Virus record (IMG/VR): IMGVR_UViG_3300034407_000490 | Coordinates: 1-25,314 of that record | Source: a virus | Strand: one strand, 5' to 3' | Length of the DNA: 25,314 nt | Shown: positions 7,652-16,675 of the stretch, piece by piece | Numbering within the stretch: position 1 is the first letter of the stretch | Layout of the letters: the number at the start of each line of letters is the position of its first letter | Translations under genes and position numbers: made by a program | The notes under the pieces: model-generated | Told to the model about the DNA's origin: nothing | The model's input: the letters and a program-made list of their open reading frames with translations, nothing else | Database searches by the model: none

Positions 7652-7908
7652 GTCCAGCGGACAGTGCGTGGTTGACTCTTGACACAGTAGCAAAAAGGTA
7701 CGGTACATTACCATCTAAGATAATGCATGAAGGTGATAGTTTAGATATGTACTGTGCTAACCTTGCTTTAGGGTATGAGGCTTATCTAAGAAACAAAGAT
7801 GATCCTAATACACTGACTAAGCAGTTTAGTCAAGAAGAACTGAAATCAATGGTAGCGAGGGTAAAGGGCAAAAATGAGCGTAAAAGTAAAAAACAACAAG
7901 ATGTTTAG
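7331..7908 (+). CDS. Tail assembly chaperone, -1 frameshift long form (gpGT-like)
   Basis: After a -1 shift on GGGAAAC (7618-7624) reading continues in an overlapping frame that is open from 7612 to 7908. The product would be about 192 residues: 98 from the first frame and 94 from the second, entering as LSRVSYAKLSPADSAWLTLD. The second part (AKRYGTLPSKIMHEGDSLD) matches the usual downstream chaperone domain. The second frame has only a TTG at 7672 as a possible independent start, without a good ribosome site, so frameshifting is the better explanation. The end overlaps the next gene. Confidence 0.8.
7618..7624 (+). promoter_or_regulatory. Programmed -1 frameshift slippery site GGGAAAC
   Basis: The heptamer has X XXY YYZ form and sits in the correct register (zero frame GGA AAC). 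Lambda G/GT uses the near-identical GGGAAAG. The location 28 bases before the first-frame stop and the open -1 frame support it. Confidence 0.8.
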
Positions 7909-8161
7909 AAGTTTAGGTAGAATGGAAGTAGAATTTCAAACACTGCCTAAAAAGGCATTTGAACACTGGCGTAAAATAACACCAGTAGACAAGGGCAATG
8001 CCAGACGCAAGACTAGGTTAAACAGAAAAACCATTGAAGCTCGTTATCCTTACGCAAAAAGACTTGACGAAGGCCATTCAAAGCAAGCACCAAACGGTAT
8101 GCTAGCACCTACAGTGGCCTTCCTCAATAAGATAACTAGAAGAATAGTGAGGAAAAAGTAA
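7874..8161 (+). CDS. HK97 gp10-like neck / tail completion protein
   Basis: This basic protein has 95 residues. The block ITPVDKGNARRKTRL, then YPYAKRLDEGHSKQAPNGML (about residues 61-80), matches the 'P.dTG.lr..i ... YA.y.E.G....p' layout of HK97 gp10-type neck proteins, which join head and tail. The position between chaperones and tape measure is unusual, since these normally sit beside the connector. It overlaps the chaperone frame by 35 bases and its last base starts the tape measure (TAATG). Confidence 0.6.
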   Translation: MSVKVKNNKMFRSLGRMEVEFQTLPKKAFEHWRKITPVDKGNARRKTRLNRKTIEARYPYAKRLDEGHSKQAPNGMLAPTVAFLNKITRRIVRKK

Positions 8162-10497
8162 TGGCAGATCAAACATATACAGTTGGTATTGAAACTAGAC
8201 AAGCTACTACTGCACTGGCAGGATTAAGGTCTCAAATACTAGGCGTTGGAGCTGCTCTTGCTGGCGCATTTACAATTAGAGAACTAATAGATGTAACTAG
8301 TAGATTTGAAAACTTAAGAACTAGCTTAGGGTTAGTATTTAAAGATGTAGAAGCAGGCGCTGCTGCATTTGATCAGATTAAAGCATTTGCTGCTTCAAGT
8401 GTGTTTAGTGTTGAACAACTTACTGAAACAGTTATTAAACTTAAAGCTGCTGGATTAGACCCAACAGTTAAACAATTACAATTATTTGCTGATATTTCAA
8501 GCGTTGCTGCTGACAGTGTTGGTGCATTAGCAGCAGTAACAGACTTGTTTGCAAGAACAACCGCAGGTGGTTTAGGACTTGAAGATCTAAACAGACTACA
8601 AGACAGAGGTATCCCAGTCTTTAAGATTCTAGCTGAAGAAGCAGGATTGGCAAGAGACGAAATATCCAAAGTTGGTCAGAGTGCAGAAGGTGCGCAAGCA
8701 ATTCTTGCAGTGTTGCAAGACGGACTATCTAAACAGTTTAGCGGTGCAAGTGCTGCAAAAGCAACAACTCTAAGTCAAGCTATTAGTAACTTGCAAGATG
8801 CATTAGACAACATGTTTGACAGTATTGGTCAGAGTGGATTTAATGAAGCATTGCGTGATGCTATCAATAGTTTAACAGACTTTATTACAAAAAACAAAGA
8901 ACTAATACAAACTATTGGTGCTGGATTAGGCGAAGCAATTCGCTTTGCTGCTGATAATGCTAAAATCTTAGCAGGTGTTATGGCAGGCATATTTGCTGCT
9001 AGTGTTGCTAATACTATTATTACAATAGTACAAAGTGTTATTGCTTTCTCTAAAGCAATGAAGGCTGCTGCAATTAGTGGTGCTATTTTACAAGGCGTCA
9101 TTGGCGTTGGTATTCCTAAACTTCTAGCAGGCTTAGCTGCAACAGGCGCTGCTGTTGCTACTATCAATGCGTTAAGTGATGATGCTACAGAAGCAATGAA
9201 AAGCGTCAACGACGAAAGAGACAGACTTAATAGCGGACCAATAACTGCTGGCACTGGAGTAGATGCTGCGGCATTAGAACAATCTAAGACTTTAATTACA
9301 CAATTAAAAACTGGCCAGGACGGTTTAAATGCAAGTGCTAACAAGTATTTTGATCAGTATAGAAACGGTGTAGCTGACTTTGAAAAGAACATCAGTCAAC
9401 AAAATGAATTATTAAAATTAACTGATGCACAAGCTGAAGTTCAGCGTGGTTTAAACACGTTTGAACAACAATATCTCAATACAATTCGTCCATTACACGA
9501 AAAAATTGTTGAACTAAAAGCCAAGGGCACTGATGCAAGCCGTGCTGAAGCAGAACAAATACAAGCTCAGATCACAGCAATTACTTCTTTGTATAATGAA
9601 TCAACACAAGGTGTTAGAGAACAGTTACAGCTACAACAAAGCGTAACTAGTGAAATGGAAAGACAGCGGGTACTAGCTGAAACATTAAGAGATATAGGCA
9701 ATGACCAGGTTGATTTTGCAAAGTCAATGGACGAAGCAGTCAGACAGTCACAGTATGCCTTAGATGATCTAAACTTATTTGGTTTTGACGCACAGCTAAA
9801 CGATATTAAACGTACTATGGGCAGCGATTTAGTTGCAGCACAAGAACGTTTAAACACCGCAGTTGCAAATAACGAAATAACATCAGGCGAAGCAGCTAAA
9901 CAATATGAAATATTTGAAAAGACTGCTGTTTCAGCCTACGAACAAATTATAGCAAACGCAGAAGCAGTGTACGAACAACAACGTAGCTTTACATATGGTT
10001 GGAAGAAAGCATTTGAATCATACAAAGACGAAGCAACAAATGCTGCTAAAGCTGCTGAAAGAATCTTTGACAGAGTTACAAGCGGCATGGAAGATGCTAT
10101 TGTTGGATTTGCAAAGACAGGCAAGTTTGCATTTAAAGAGTTTGCAGCAAGTGTACTAGAAGACATGTTGCGTATTCAAGCAAGGCAGCTAATCACAAGT
10201 TCATTAAGCACCATAGGTGGCATGATGGGCGGCAGTCAAGGTAAAGGATTGTTTGGTGGATTCTTTGCAACTGGCGGCTTCATACCAGAAGGAAGATTTG
10301 GCGTAGTTGGAGAAGCAGGTGCTGAAGTAGTTGAAGGTCCAGCAAATGTAACACCACTAAGTAAACTAGGTCAATCAGTAACATATAATATTAACGCAGT
10401 AGATGCAAGAAGTTTCAGAGACCTTGTAGCTAGAGATCCAGGATTTATCCATGCAATTGCAATGCGTGGCGGTGCTGCGATACCATCAGGGAGATAA
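8161..10497 (+). CDS. Tape measure protein
   Basis: The tape measure sets tail length and exits with the DNA. Of 778 residues, most is helical and Ala/Gln-rich. A hydrophobic zone at about 265-345 is typical of the membrane-interacting part. The C-terminus has FATGGFIPEGRFGVVGEAG, the common end motif of lambda-like tape measures. At about 0.15 nm per residue it suggests a tail near 115-120 nm, so siphovirus morphology. It is the longest head/tail-assembly gene and follows the frameshifted chaperones as expected. Confidence 0.9.
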   Translation: MADQTYTVGIETRQATTALAGLRSQILGVGAALAGAFTIRELIDVTSRFENLRTSLGLVFKDVEAGAAAFDQIKAFAASSVFSVEQLTETVIKLKAAGLDPTVKQLQLFADISSVAADSVGALAAVTDLFARTTAGGLGLEDLNRLQDRGIPVFKILAEEAGLARDEISKVGQSAEGAQAILAVLQDGLSKQFSGASAAKATTLSQAISNLQDALDNMFDSIGQSGFNEALRDAINSLTDFITKNKELIQTIGAGLGEAIRFAADNAKILAGVMAGIFAASVANTIITIVQSVIAFSKAMKAAAISGAILQGVIGVGIPKLLAGLAATGAAVATINALSDDATEAMKSVNDERDRLNSGPITAGTGVDAAALEQSKTLITQLKTGQDGLNASANKYFDQYRNGVADFEKNISQQNELLKLTDAQAEVQRGLNTFEQQYLNTIRPLHEKIVELKAKGTDASRAEAEQIQAQITAITSLYNESTQGVREQLQLQQSVTSEMERQRVLAETLRDIGNDQVDFAKSMDEAVRQSQYALDDLNLFGFDAQLNDIKRTMGSDLVAAQERLNTAVANNEITSGEAAKQYEIFEKTAVSAYEQIIANAEAVYEQQRSFTYGWKKAFESYKDEATNAAKAAERIFDRVTSGMEDAIVGFAKTGKFAFKEFAASVLEDMLRIQARQLITSSLSTIGGMMGGSQGKGLFGGFFATGGFIPEGRFGVVGEAGAEVVEGPANVTPLSKLGQSVTYNINAVDARSFRDLVARDPGFIHAIAMRGGAAIPSGR

Positions 10498-10503
10498 AAA
10501 GAT

Positions 10504-10881
10504 ATGAGTTTTCAATGGATAATAGATAATGCTGAAGGTTTAAGCATTAACAGAAAAGACACAGTTGCTAGTACTGTAGCAAGAGACGGAACTGTGAGAG
10601 CAGTCAAAAGAGGCGATGCTAAAAAAGTAATTACAGTTAATTTGCCTGATGGACCTAGATGGAGCGACATTAGAACAGACATTGCTGCTGCTGAAGCATT
10701 AGACAGATATACAACAGCAGTGATATCAATACCTTATGCAAGTTTTCCTTGGTATTACGGAAATGTAGATCCAGGCACAGACGAAAGTTACACTGTTATT
10801 TGCATAAACTTTCCTGAATGGACTATATTTGCACGTGATCAGGTAAGCTGGACTGGACCATTTGTGTTTGTAGAGGTGTAA
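10504..10881 (+). CDS. Distal tail / minor tail protein (gpM-like position)
   Basis: This 125-residue beta-rich protein lies directly after the tape measure, where lambda-like phages carry minor tail proteins (gpM) or distal tail proteins that end the tube. It opens with SFQWIIDNAEGLSINRKDTV and has several aromatic residues near the end (FPEWTIF). No firm family signature is seen; the call is mainly positional. Confidence 0.55.
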   Translation: MSFQWIIDNAEGLSINRKDTVASTVARDGTVRAVKRGDAKKVITVNLPDGPRWSDIRTDIAAAEALDRYTTAVISIPYASFPWYYGNVDPGTDESYTVICINFPEWTIFARDQVSWTGPFVFVEV

Positions 10882-10882
10882 T

Positions 10883-11476
10883 ATGGCAGACTTAACTTCA
10901 TACACTAGTTTAATATCAGCACTATTTGTTCGTATACAAGTTGATGCATATAGCACAACAGGCGTTGGAAGTTATACTTCCCAGGTACTAAAGTTTAGTG
11001 ACCACAGTGAACCGTTTACAATTAACAGTGAAGTTTACACACCATTGGGCAATTTATTGTCAGTATCTAAGAGTGTTAGTGAACTTAGACCAAGCTCAGG
11101 ATCATTAACTATAACGCTTAGTGGTATTCCAGACAGTAGCATTGCTGAAATTATACACAGTAAACTTAAAGGTGCACCTGTTTCAGTATATCGTGCATTC
11201 TTTACAATTGCAGGATCACAAATAGGCGAAACTGAAGGACGTTTTATTGGAAATGTCAACAACTACAGTTTAGAAGAAGACTTTGACCCAGTTGCAAAAT
11301 CAGCTTCTAACCTAATACAGTTTGAATGTCTAAGTAACATTGATGTTTTACAAAATAAAGTAGCAGGCAGAAGGACTAATCCTGAAAGCATGCAAGCGTT
11401 TTATTCATCAGATACGAGTTTTAATAGAGTTCCAGGTTTAGTAGGTGCTCAGTACAACTTTGGAGCAGATAAATGA
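10883..11476 (+). CDS. Tail tip / baseplate hub-associated protein
   Basis: This 197-residue protein has the layout of DUF2163/gpL-like tail-tip proteins: YTPLGNLLSVSKSVSELRPS near residues 53-72, a beta segment with LSGIPDSSIAEII, EGRFIGNV, and a C-terminal GRRTNPESMQAFYSSDTSFN motif like the 'GRR..SQ....D..F' ending of that group. It sits between the distal tail gene and the split tail-tip gene. The ribosome site GAGGTG is good and the stop overlaps the next start (ATGA). Confidence 0.65.
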   Translation: MADLTSYTSLISALFVRIQVDAYSTTGVGSYTSQVLKFSDHSEPFTINSEVYTPLGNLLSVSKSVSELRPSSGSLTITLSGIPDSSIAEIIHSKLKGAPVSVYRAFFTIAGSQIGETEGRFIGNVNNYSLEEDFDPVAKSASNLIQFECLSNIDVLQNKVAGRRTNPESMQAFYSSDTSFNRVPGLVGAQYNFGADK

Positions 11477-12237
11477 GTTTTATAGATAAAATAGGCAAGG
11501 TTGCTAAAAGCGTTGGAGGATTTCTTTCTAGCAATAGCATTGGATCAAACATTGCCAAAACAGCATTATATGGTTATGCACTAAACAGGTTAACCAAAAG
11601 TATACAAAAAGAAAGTGATATAGACAATCAACCTGATCCAGGACGCCAGATTGTTTTAGATCCTGACACAAAAAATAGTATTCCTGTAGCATACGGTGAT
11701 ACCTATGTTTCAGGCATTGTAACAGATGCTTGGATGGCCACAAATAACAAAGCAATGTGGGTGTGTTTAACACTAAGTGAAAAGACAGGCAATCTAATTG
11801 ACGGAACACCAAGTCAATTAACTTTTAAAGAAGTATACCGCGACGGATTGCGTTTAGACTTTGAACCAGACGGTAATACTGTTGATATTGCATATGATGA
11901 CGCAGGCAACAGCACTAATGACCTTAAAGGATATATCAAGGTGTATCCGTTTGTTAATGGCAGCAATAGTCCAACAAAATTTTACACAGAACCTAACGGA
12001 AATACAAATCCTGCGTACAACATATTTCCAAATTGGACAGCTAATGATGCAATGAGTGGTCTAGTATTTGCGTTAGTTTACATTCAGTACAGACCAAAAA
12101 ACAATATTACAGGTATAGGCGAATGGAAGTTTAGATTGAACAACACCATGAAGCAGCCAGGTGATGTATTATACGATTACATGACCAATACACGCTACGG
12201 CGCAGGAATACCAGCAGCGGAGATTAATGCATCATGA
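11473..12237 (+). CDS. Tail tip protein, N-terminal half (J-like, split)
   Basis: This protein has 254 residues. The segment IPVAYGDTYVSGIV (about 69-82) and the end PGDVLYDYMTNTRYGAGIP are conserved in J-like tip-attachment proteins. In intact relatives this point is followed, after a short linker, by a 'RYEINGLIDT' block. Here that block is found 2.4 kb downstream in 14608-16119. The gene stops in an ATGA overlap with a large beta-propeller ORF. The protein therefore looks like the N-terminal part of a split hub that must assemble with the downstream piece. Confidence 0.78.
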   Translation: MSFIDKIGKVAKSVGGFLSSNSIGSNIAKTALYGYALNRLTKSIQKESDIDNQPDPGRQIVLDPDTKNSIPVAYGDTYVSGIVTDAWMATNNKAMWVCLTLSEKTGNLIDGTPSQLTFKEVYRDGLRLDFEPDGNTVDIAYDDAGNSTNDLKGYIKVYPFVNGSNSPTKFYTEPNGNTNPAYNIFPNWTANDAMSGLVFALVYIQYRPKNNITGIGEWKFRLNNTMKQPGDVLYDYMTNTRYGAGIPAAEINAS

Positions 12238-14597
12238 AAACACTAGAATATCTAAACACAGTTTCAGTTTCAACAGTTAGTTACACTGATACTAGAACAC
12301 CAAATGTTATATTTGACAGACGCCAGCCTAAAGATACACTATTTGTATTAGAAAATAACAATTTTTCAGTAATTGCTGCTGCAAACATCATTGAGATTGT
12401 ACAACCACAATCAACTAACATTCAATATATTTTAGAATTGCCAACAGTGCCATCTAGTATGGTAGTTGACTTTGGAGTGTTGCCAGCAGGGTGTACGGTA
12501 TCACAAGTAGGTTCTGTTTATACTGTATCAGGTATTGACAGTGTAGACGATTGGCAGGCAATTAAAAATCCAAGTGTTACATTTCCTATAACATATGAAG
12601 GCGACATTGTATATAATGTTAGTGTTAGGTACAATACTGCACAAGGCATAAAAACTGTGTCTTGGGTAGTTGGTACATTCATACCATTTAGCAGAATGAT
12701 TGCTAACGCAACACTTGAATGTGATCTAACTGCATCTACTGCTGCTATTGCTAGATTACGCCCTGGTTTTTACTTAATAAGTGACTTTGAATATACAGGT
12801 TTAGGAGTTGCTCCTAGAGTAGATTGGTTAGCAAATACTGCTAATATAAATTTTGTAGGTCCTGAAATAACAGAAGTTATAGAAGATACCTGGACTGTTG
12901 AAGTTGAACCAAGCAATATAGCATACGTTACAGATATAAGCGAAAATGGAACAGCAAGTAGTACATTTGACTCTGTTAATAAAATATTAACAATAACAGG
13001 TACTAGAGGCCAAGTTAATGATTCTTTGTCAAAGTTACGATTTGATTCTGGTACTATTAAAACTGATTTTACATTTGAATATCTTGCATTTAGAGCTGGC
13101 AATCCTACTGTAGAATACACTAGGTCACAACCTGCACGTTGTATGAACTTGCAATATCTAACAGACGCAAGAGGCACAGCTACATATCAGACTAATTTAG
13201 AAACAACAGTTGGACTAAGTTCACCAACAGTTTACGATCCAGACTACACTGATCCTAAGGGAATATACTTTATTGATGTTGTCCCAGTTAATCCTCAATT
13301 TGTTAAGGCAATAGGACTTGGCAGTTCAAGACTAACACGTTGGGCAACTGAACAAACAGAAACAAGTACAGATATTAATCAGATTCCTGTATCTGTAGCA
13401 TATGGTTCTACAAACAGCATTATGGCAGTGGGCAGATACTTAGACGATCTTGCTTCTACAAATGCAGGTGAAATAACAATATATGAAAAAACAGGCAATA
13501 CATGGAATGTAATTGATAGTGTTGTAGGATTAAACAATGGCGAATCACAGGTAGGCAGAAATCTGTTAATGACAGATGATGATACTATTATTGCTTCTGG
13601 TTATACATATTATACAACTAATCCTAATGACCCAAGAGGTCGTGTACTAGTGTATGAAAGAAACCCATTAGGCTGGGAACTAGCGCAAACACTAGCAGCA
13701 CCAGTTGATGCTAATGATGCTTGGTTTGGTAAACAAATAAGCGCAACACGAAATGGTGACATACTTGCAGTGTCTGAAACAAATAATGGCACCAATGGGC
13801 GTTATGGTAAGGTTCATATCTACACTAGAACAGGCACAGGCGACTATACGCTATCAGCATCTATTAATGATCCTGATACTGATGATGCTACAGAATTTGG
13901 CGATTTACAAGTCAAATTAAACCCAAGTGGTAATAGAGTAGCAATATCAAGAATGGCTACTGCTCAAGATACTTACTTCTATACAAATAATGGCGGCACT
14001 TGGACTTTAGACGAAACTTTATCTAATCAAACACGGTATGTTGAATGGATTGACGATGACAATTATTTGTGGCAAGACGGAACATCGTTTTATGTGTATC
14101 AACGACAAGTAGGCGGTAACTACACAGAACAAGCAAGTTTTACTCCTAGTGATAGCATGATTAGTTTTAAAATTAACCAGGCAAAGGATCTTATTGTTGC
14201 TAAGGTTACAGGAGAAGATTATATCTTTATTGATTTTGACACAGTAACTAACGGATTTGTTGAACAGCGTATCAATCCAAGTGAAATGACAAGTACAGAT
14301 GATTGGACAGTTAGCGACAACGGATTAGAAGTTATATTTGTTGGAAGAACTGATACGTCAACAGAATACGGTTGGAAAGCACTTACATATACAACTAAAA
14401 TTAATGCACAAATATTTGATAGTGAAACTAAAACACTGTCTTTTTATGGCACCAAATCAGAAATTGCAGACGACATTGATTCATTAACGTTGACTTCTGC
14501 AGTTGGCGTTGTTAGCAATATTACATTAAATGTAAGTATTGATACTCCAGAAGGTAATAATCAGACTAAGTCATTTACCGCAGAATATACAGATTAA
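12234..14597 (+). CDS. Beta-propeller / beta-sandwich ORF inserted in tail-tip gene
   Basis: This protein has 787 residues. The first ~17 residues (EYLNTVSVSTVSYTDT) look like the linker of a J-like tail-tip protein. Next come beta-sandwich domains, one containing KILTITGTRGQVNDSLSKL (about 249-267). Then FG-GAP-like propeller blades begin with GEITIYEKTG, GRVLVYERNP and GKVHIYTRTG, each with an internal 'FG/VG' turn. A second copy of the sandwich motif (KTLSFYGTKSEIADDIDSL) follows near the C-terminus. It is probably displayed at the tail tip for host recognition. It is coupled by ATGA to the N-terminal half and followed after ten bases by the C-terminal half. Confidence 0.75.
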   Translation: MKTLEYLNTVSVSTVSYTDTRTPNVIFDRRQPKDTLFVLENNNFSVIAAANIIEIVQPQSTNIQYILELPTVPSSMVVDFGVLPAGCTVSQVGSVYTVSGIDSVDDWQAIKNPSVTFPITYEGDIVYNVSVRYNTAQGIKTVSWVVGTFIPFSRMIANATLECDLTASTAAIARLRPGFYLISDFEYTGLGVAPRVDWLANTANINFVGPEITEVIEDTWTVEVEPSNIAYVTDISENGTASSTFDSVNKILTITGTRGQVNDSLSKLRFDSGTIKTDFTFEYLAFRAGNPTVEYTRSQPARCMNLQYLTDARGTATYQTNLETTVGLSSPTVYDPDYTDPKGIYFIDVVPVNPQFVKAIGLGSSRLTRWATEQTETSTDINQIPVSVAYGSTNSIMAVGRYLDDLASTNAGEITIYEKTGNTWNVIDSVVGLNNGESQVGRNLLMTDDDTIIASGYTYYTTNPNDPRGRVLVYERNPLGWELAQTLAAPVDANDAWFGKQISATRNGDILAVSETNNGTNGRYGKVHIYTRTGTGDYTLSASINDPDTDDATEFGDLQVKLNPSGNRVAISRMATAQDTYFYTNNGGTWTLDETLSNQTRYVEWIDDDNYLWQDGTSFYVYQRQVGGNYTEQASFTPSDSMISFKINQAKDLIVAKVTGEDYIFIDFDTVTNGFVEQRINPSEMTSTDDWTVSDNGLEVIFVGRTDTSTEYGWKALTYTTKINAQIFDSETKTLSFYGTKSEIADDIDSLTLTSAVGVVSNITLNVSIDTPEGNNQTKSFTAEYTD

Positions 14598-14607
14598 GGA
14601 TATACAG

Positions 14608-16119
14608 ATGGCAATAATACAAAAATATGAAATAAACGGATTAATTGATACAAGCAACAATGTTCTTAAAAACATTAATGAACTTGCTACTTCAGCAGGA
14701 TGTTTTGTAACTTGGGATCCATCTCAAGGGCATTGGAGCGTTGTAGTTAACGAAGCTGGAACAAGTGTTTTTAGTTTTAATGATAGCAACATTATTAGTG
14801 CAATAACTGTAGGCGGTACAGGAATTAATGATTTATACAATAGTGTAGTTGTAGAGTTTCCGCATAGAGATTTACGCGATGCAATAGACTATCTAACTAT
14901 TACAGTTCCAGAAATAGACAGATATCCGCAAGAAGCAGAAAAACAATTAACAATAAAACTTACTACAATTAATGATCCAGTACAAGCATCACTTATTGGC
15001 ACTCAAGAATTAAAACAAAATCGTGTTGACAAAGTTATCCAGTTTTCATCTGACTTTACTGCTAACGGATTAAAAGCAGGAGACATTGTTGATGTTACTG
15101 CTAGCATGTATAGTTTTGCTGCTAAACCTTTTAGAATTATTAACATTGAAGAAGAAGACGGCGATGACGGCGCAATTGTATACAGTATTACTGCATTAGA
15201 ATATGACAGTGATGTATATTCAACAGGTGGTTTAGAGTACGAATATAGAACTAAGGAAAACAACATTCCTTCTAAGATACTAAATCAAGAAATGGCAGTT
15301 GAAGATGATATTGATGTAGGCAGTCAAGTTGGTCGTCTGTTAGCAGCAAATGCGGTACTTGGGCTTGCAAATAGTTTGTTTGACAATATTATTAATCCTC
15401 TTACAGGTGCAATTAATATGAAGTTTGCTGATGATAATAAGCAAGAAATAATGAATAAACTTAGAGCACCAGGACTGAATACTAGTTCATCAGGAAGTGG
15501 CGTACCAGGTGCAACATCAGTTTGTGCAGGCGACGATGCAGTGTTATCATTTACATTTGATTGCGGTGATTGTTTGTACAAAGACACAGAGTTTCAATAC
15601 GAGTACGAAGTTACTGGTGTTGACGCTGCTGATTTAGGAGAAGACTTTGCAACTTCAGGAAGTGTTGCAGTTAACGCAAGTGGAGGGTCACTTACTATTC
15701 CTACTGTAGCCAATGGCGCAGGTAAAACAATGACAGTGACAGTTAATGGCGAAGCTACAGAAATATCTATTGTTGATTGTAGTATTACTCCTTTACCAGG
15801 TACGCCAGGTGGCGAAGCATTGCCAACTTTCTGCGAATATGTAAGTGTTCCTATTGCATGGTGTGGCCAATTTAACGGAGATACTGGAGATTTAGAAGGC
15901 ATTTCAGTTAAAGCAACAGCATTATTTCCAGTTCCAACAAGTGGCGGCACAGCAGTTCCATTAACTTGCAGTGTAACATCTGGTGGAGTTATTCAAATAG
16001 ACAGCACAGTTGAAATTAGTCCTAACGGCAGTGGAGCAGCACACAGAATCTTTACAAGTTTTAGTGGTGCATCTAACAATATGATTACAGGTTCAGGTAG
16101 TACCTTCTACGGGTATTAA
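14608..16119 (+). CDS. Tail tip protein, C-terminal half (J-like, split)
   Basis: This protein has 503 residues from ATG 14608, chosen over an upstream in-frame ATG at 14539 because AAGGA lies seven bases before it. It opens at once with QKYEINGLIDTSNNV, then AGCFVTWDPSQGHWSVV and DLYNSVVVEFPHRDLRDAID, which are internal blocks of J-like tail-tip proteins of marine phages. An acidic segment and ALEYDSDVYSTGG close the hub. The C-terminal third is a beta-rich region with cysteine pairs (CGDC). It must complement the half encoded at 11473-12237. Confidence 0.8.
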   Translation: MAIIQKYEINGLIDTSNNVLKNINELATSAGCFVTWDPSQGHWSVVVNEAGTSVFSFNDSNIISAITVGGTGINDLYNSVVVEFPHRDLRDAIDYLTITVPEIDRYPQEAEKQLTIKLTTINDPVQASLIGTQELKQNRVDKVIQFSSDFTANGLKAGDIVDVTASMYSFAAKPFRIINIEEEDGDDGAIVYSITALEYDSDVYSTGGLEYEYRTKENNIPSKILNQEMAVEDDIDVGSQVGRLLAANAVLGLANSLFDNIINPLTGAINMKFADDNKQEIMNKLRAPGLNTSSSGSGVPGATSVCAGDDAVLSFTFDCGDCLYKDTEFQYEYEVTGVDAADLGEDFATSGSVAVNASGGSLTIPTVANGAGKTMTVTVNGEATEISIVDCSITPLPGTPGGEALPTFCEYVSVPIAWCGQFNGDTGDLEGISVKATALFPVPTSGGTAVPLTCSVTSGGVIQIDSTVEISPNGSGAAHRIFTSFSGASNNMITGSGSTFYGY

Positions 16120-16168
16120 TATTTTTTTACCTTTTTTTCACGTTTTTTTAAGTTTTTAAATAAAACGA

Positions 16169-16175
16169 CTAAATA
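16169..16175 (+). promoter_or_regulatory. T4-type late promoter motif CTAAATA before fibre genes
   Basis: The motif lies in the 121-base gap after the tail-tip gene, downstream of three T runs. Predicted +1 is A16181, exactly the first base of a seven-base-pair hairpin. A TTAAATA at 16157-16163 is a weaker neighbour. Confidence 0.65.
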
Positions 16176-16180
16176 GTAAC

Positions 16181-16201
16181 AGCAGACTAAAAGTGTCTGC
16201 T
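16181..16201 (+). promoter_or_regulatory. 5'-terminal mRNA hairpin
   Basis: AGCAGAC (16181-16187) pairs with GTCTGCT (16195-16201) around a seven-base loop. If the late promoter is used the stem begins at base one of the transcript, which commonly protects mRNA from 5'-end decay. TTTTGC follows, so a terminator for upstream transcription is an alternative reading. Confidence 0.55.
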
Positions 16202-16240
16202 TTTGCAAAATCGCAGACAACTTTTAAAGGAGAAAATAAG

Positions 16241-16624
16241 ATGGCAGCGGCTTCAGACTATACAGAAAACTTGGCCCTTGAGTGGCTATTAACAGGAAAT
16301 GCAGCAACACGCCCAACAGCGTGGTACTTGGGTCTTTTCACAACTGATCCAACAGATGCAGGTTCAGGCACAGAAGTAGCAGGTAACGGCTACTCACGTC
16401 AAACAGTGGCATTTACTGTTACTGGCGACACAGCTGAAAATTCAGCAACAGTTACTTTTGGACCAGCAACTGGTTCTTGGGGCACAGTTACGCACGTAGG
16501 TATCTACGATGCAGCAACAACAGGCAACTTGTTGTTCCACGGTGCGTTGACTACTTCAAAAGCAATCGCAACTGATGATTCCTTGCAAGTAACAGCAGGC
16601 AACCTAACTATTACATTAGCATAA
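16241..16624 (+). CDS. Tail fibre-associated protein
   Basis: This protein has 127 residues from ATG 16241, which has AAAGGAG eight bases upstream; a longer in-frame start would run through the 5' hairpin. The pattern (AWYLGLFTTDPTDAGSGTEV, then WGTVTHVGIYDAATTGNLLFHG and a final beta strand) matches a widespread small phage tail-fibre family. A trimeric fibre or tip subunit is likely. It is followed by a stable hairpin and the next fibre gene. Confidence 0.72.
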   Translation: MAAASDYTENLALEWLLTGNAATRPTAWYLGLFTTDPTDAGSGTEVAGNGYSRQTVAFTVTGDTAENSATVTFGPATGSWGTVTHVGIYDAATTGNLLFHGALTTSKAIATDDSLQVTAGNLTITLA

Positions 16625-16630
16625 TGTGAA

Positions 16631-16651
16631 GGGGGAGTGTAATGCTCCCCC
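16631..16651 (+). terminator. GC-rich hairpin between fibre genes
   Basis: GGGGGAG (16631-16637) pairs with CTCCCCC (16645-16651) with a seven-base loop. No T tract follows, so it may be a weak terminator, an RNA-processing signal or a 3' stability element between two fibre messages. Confidence 0.5.
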
Positions 16652-16675
16652 AACTGCTTTACTAAGGAGACATAA

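Noticed and set aside
7672-7908. Independent TTG-started gene
   Set aside because: The open frame extends upstream to 7612 and overlaps a slippery site in register; a frameshift product explains it better.
14539-14607. N-terminal extension of the tail-tip C-terminal half
   Set aside because: It overlaps the preceding gene and lacks a ribosome site, while ATG 14608 has AAGGA and begins directly at the conserved block.
16120-16160. Terminator after the tail-tip gene
   Set aside because: There are several T runs but no stem of useful length before them.
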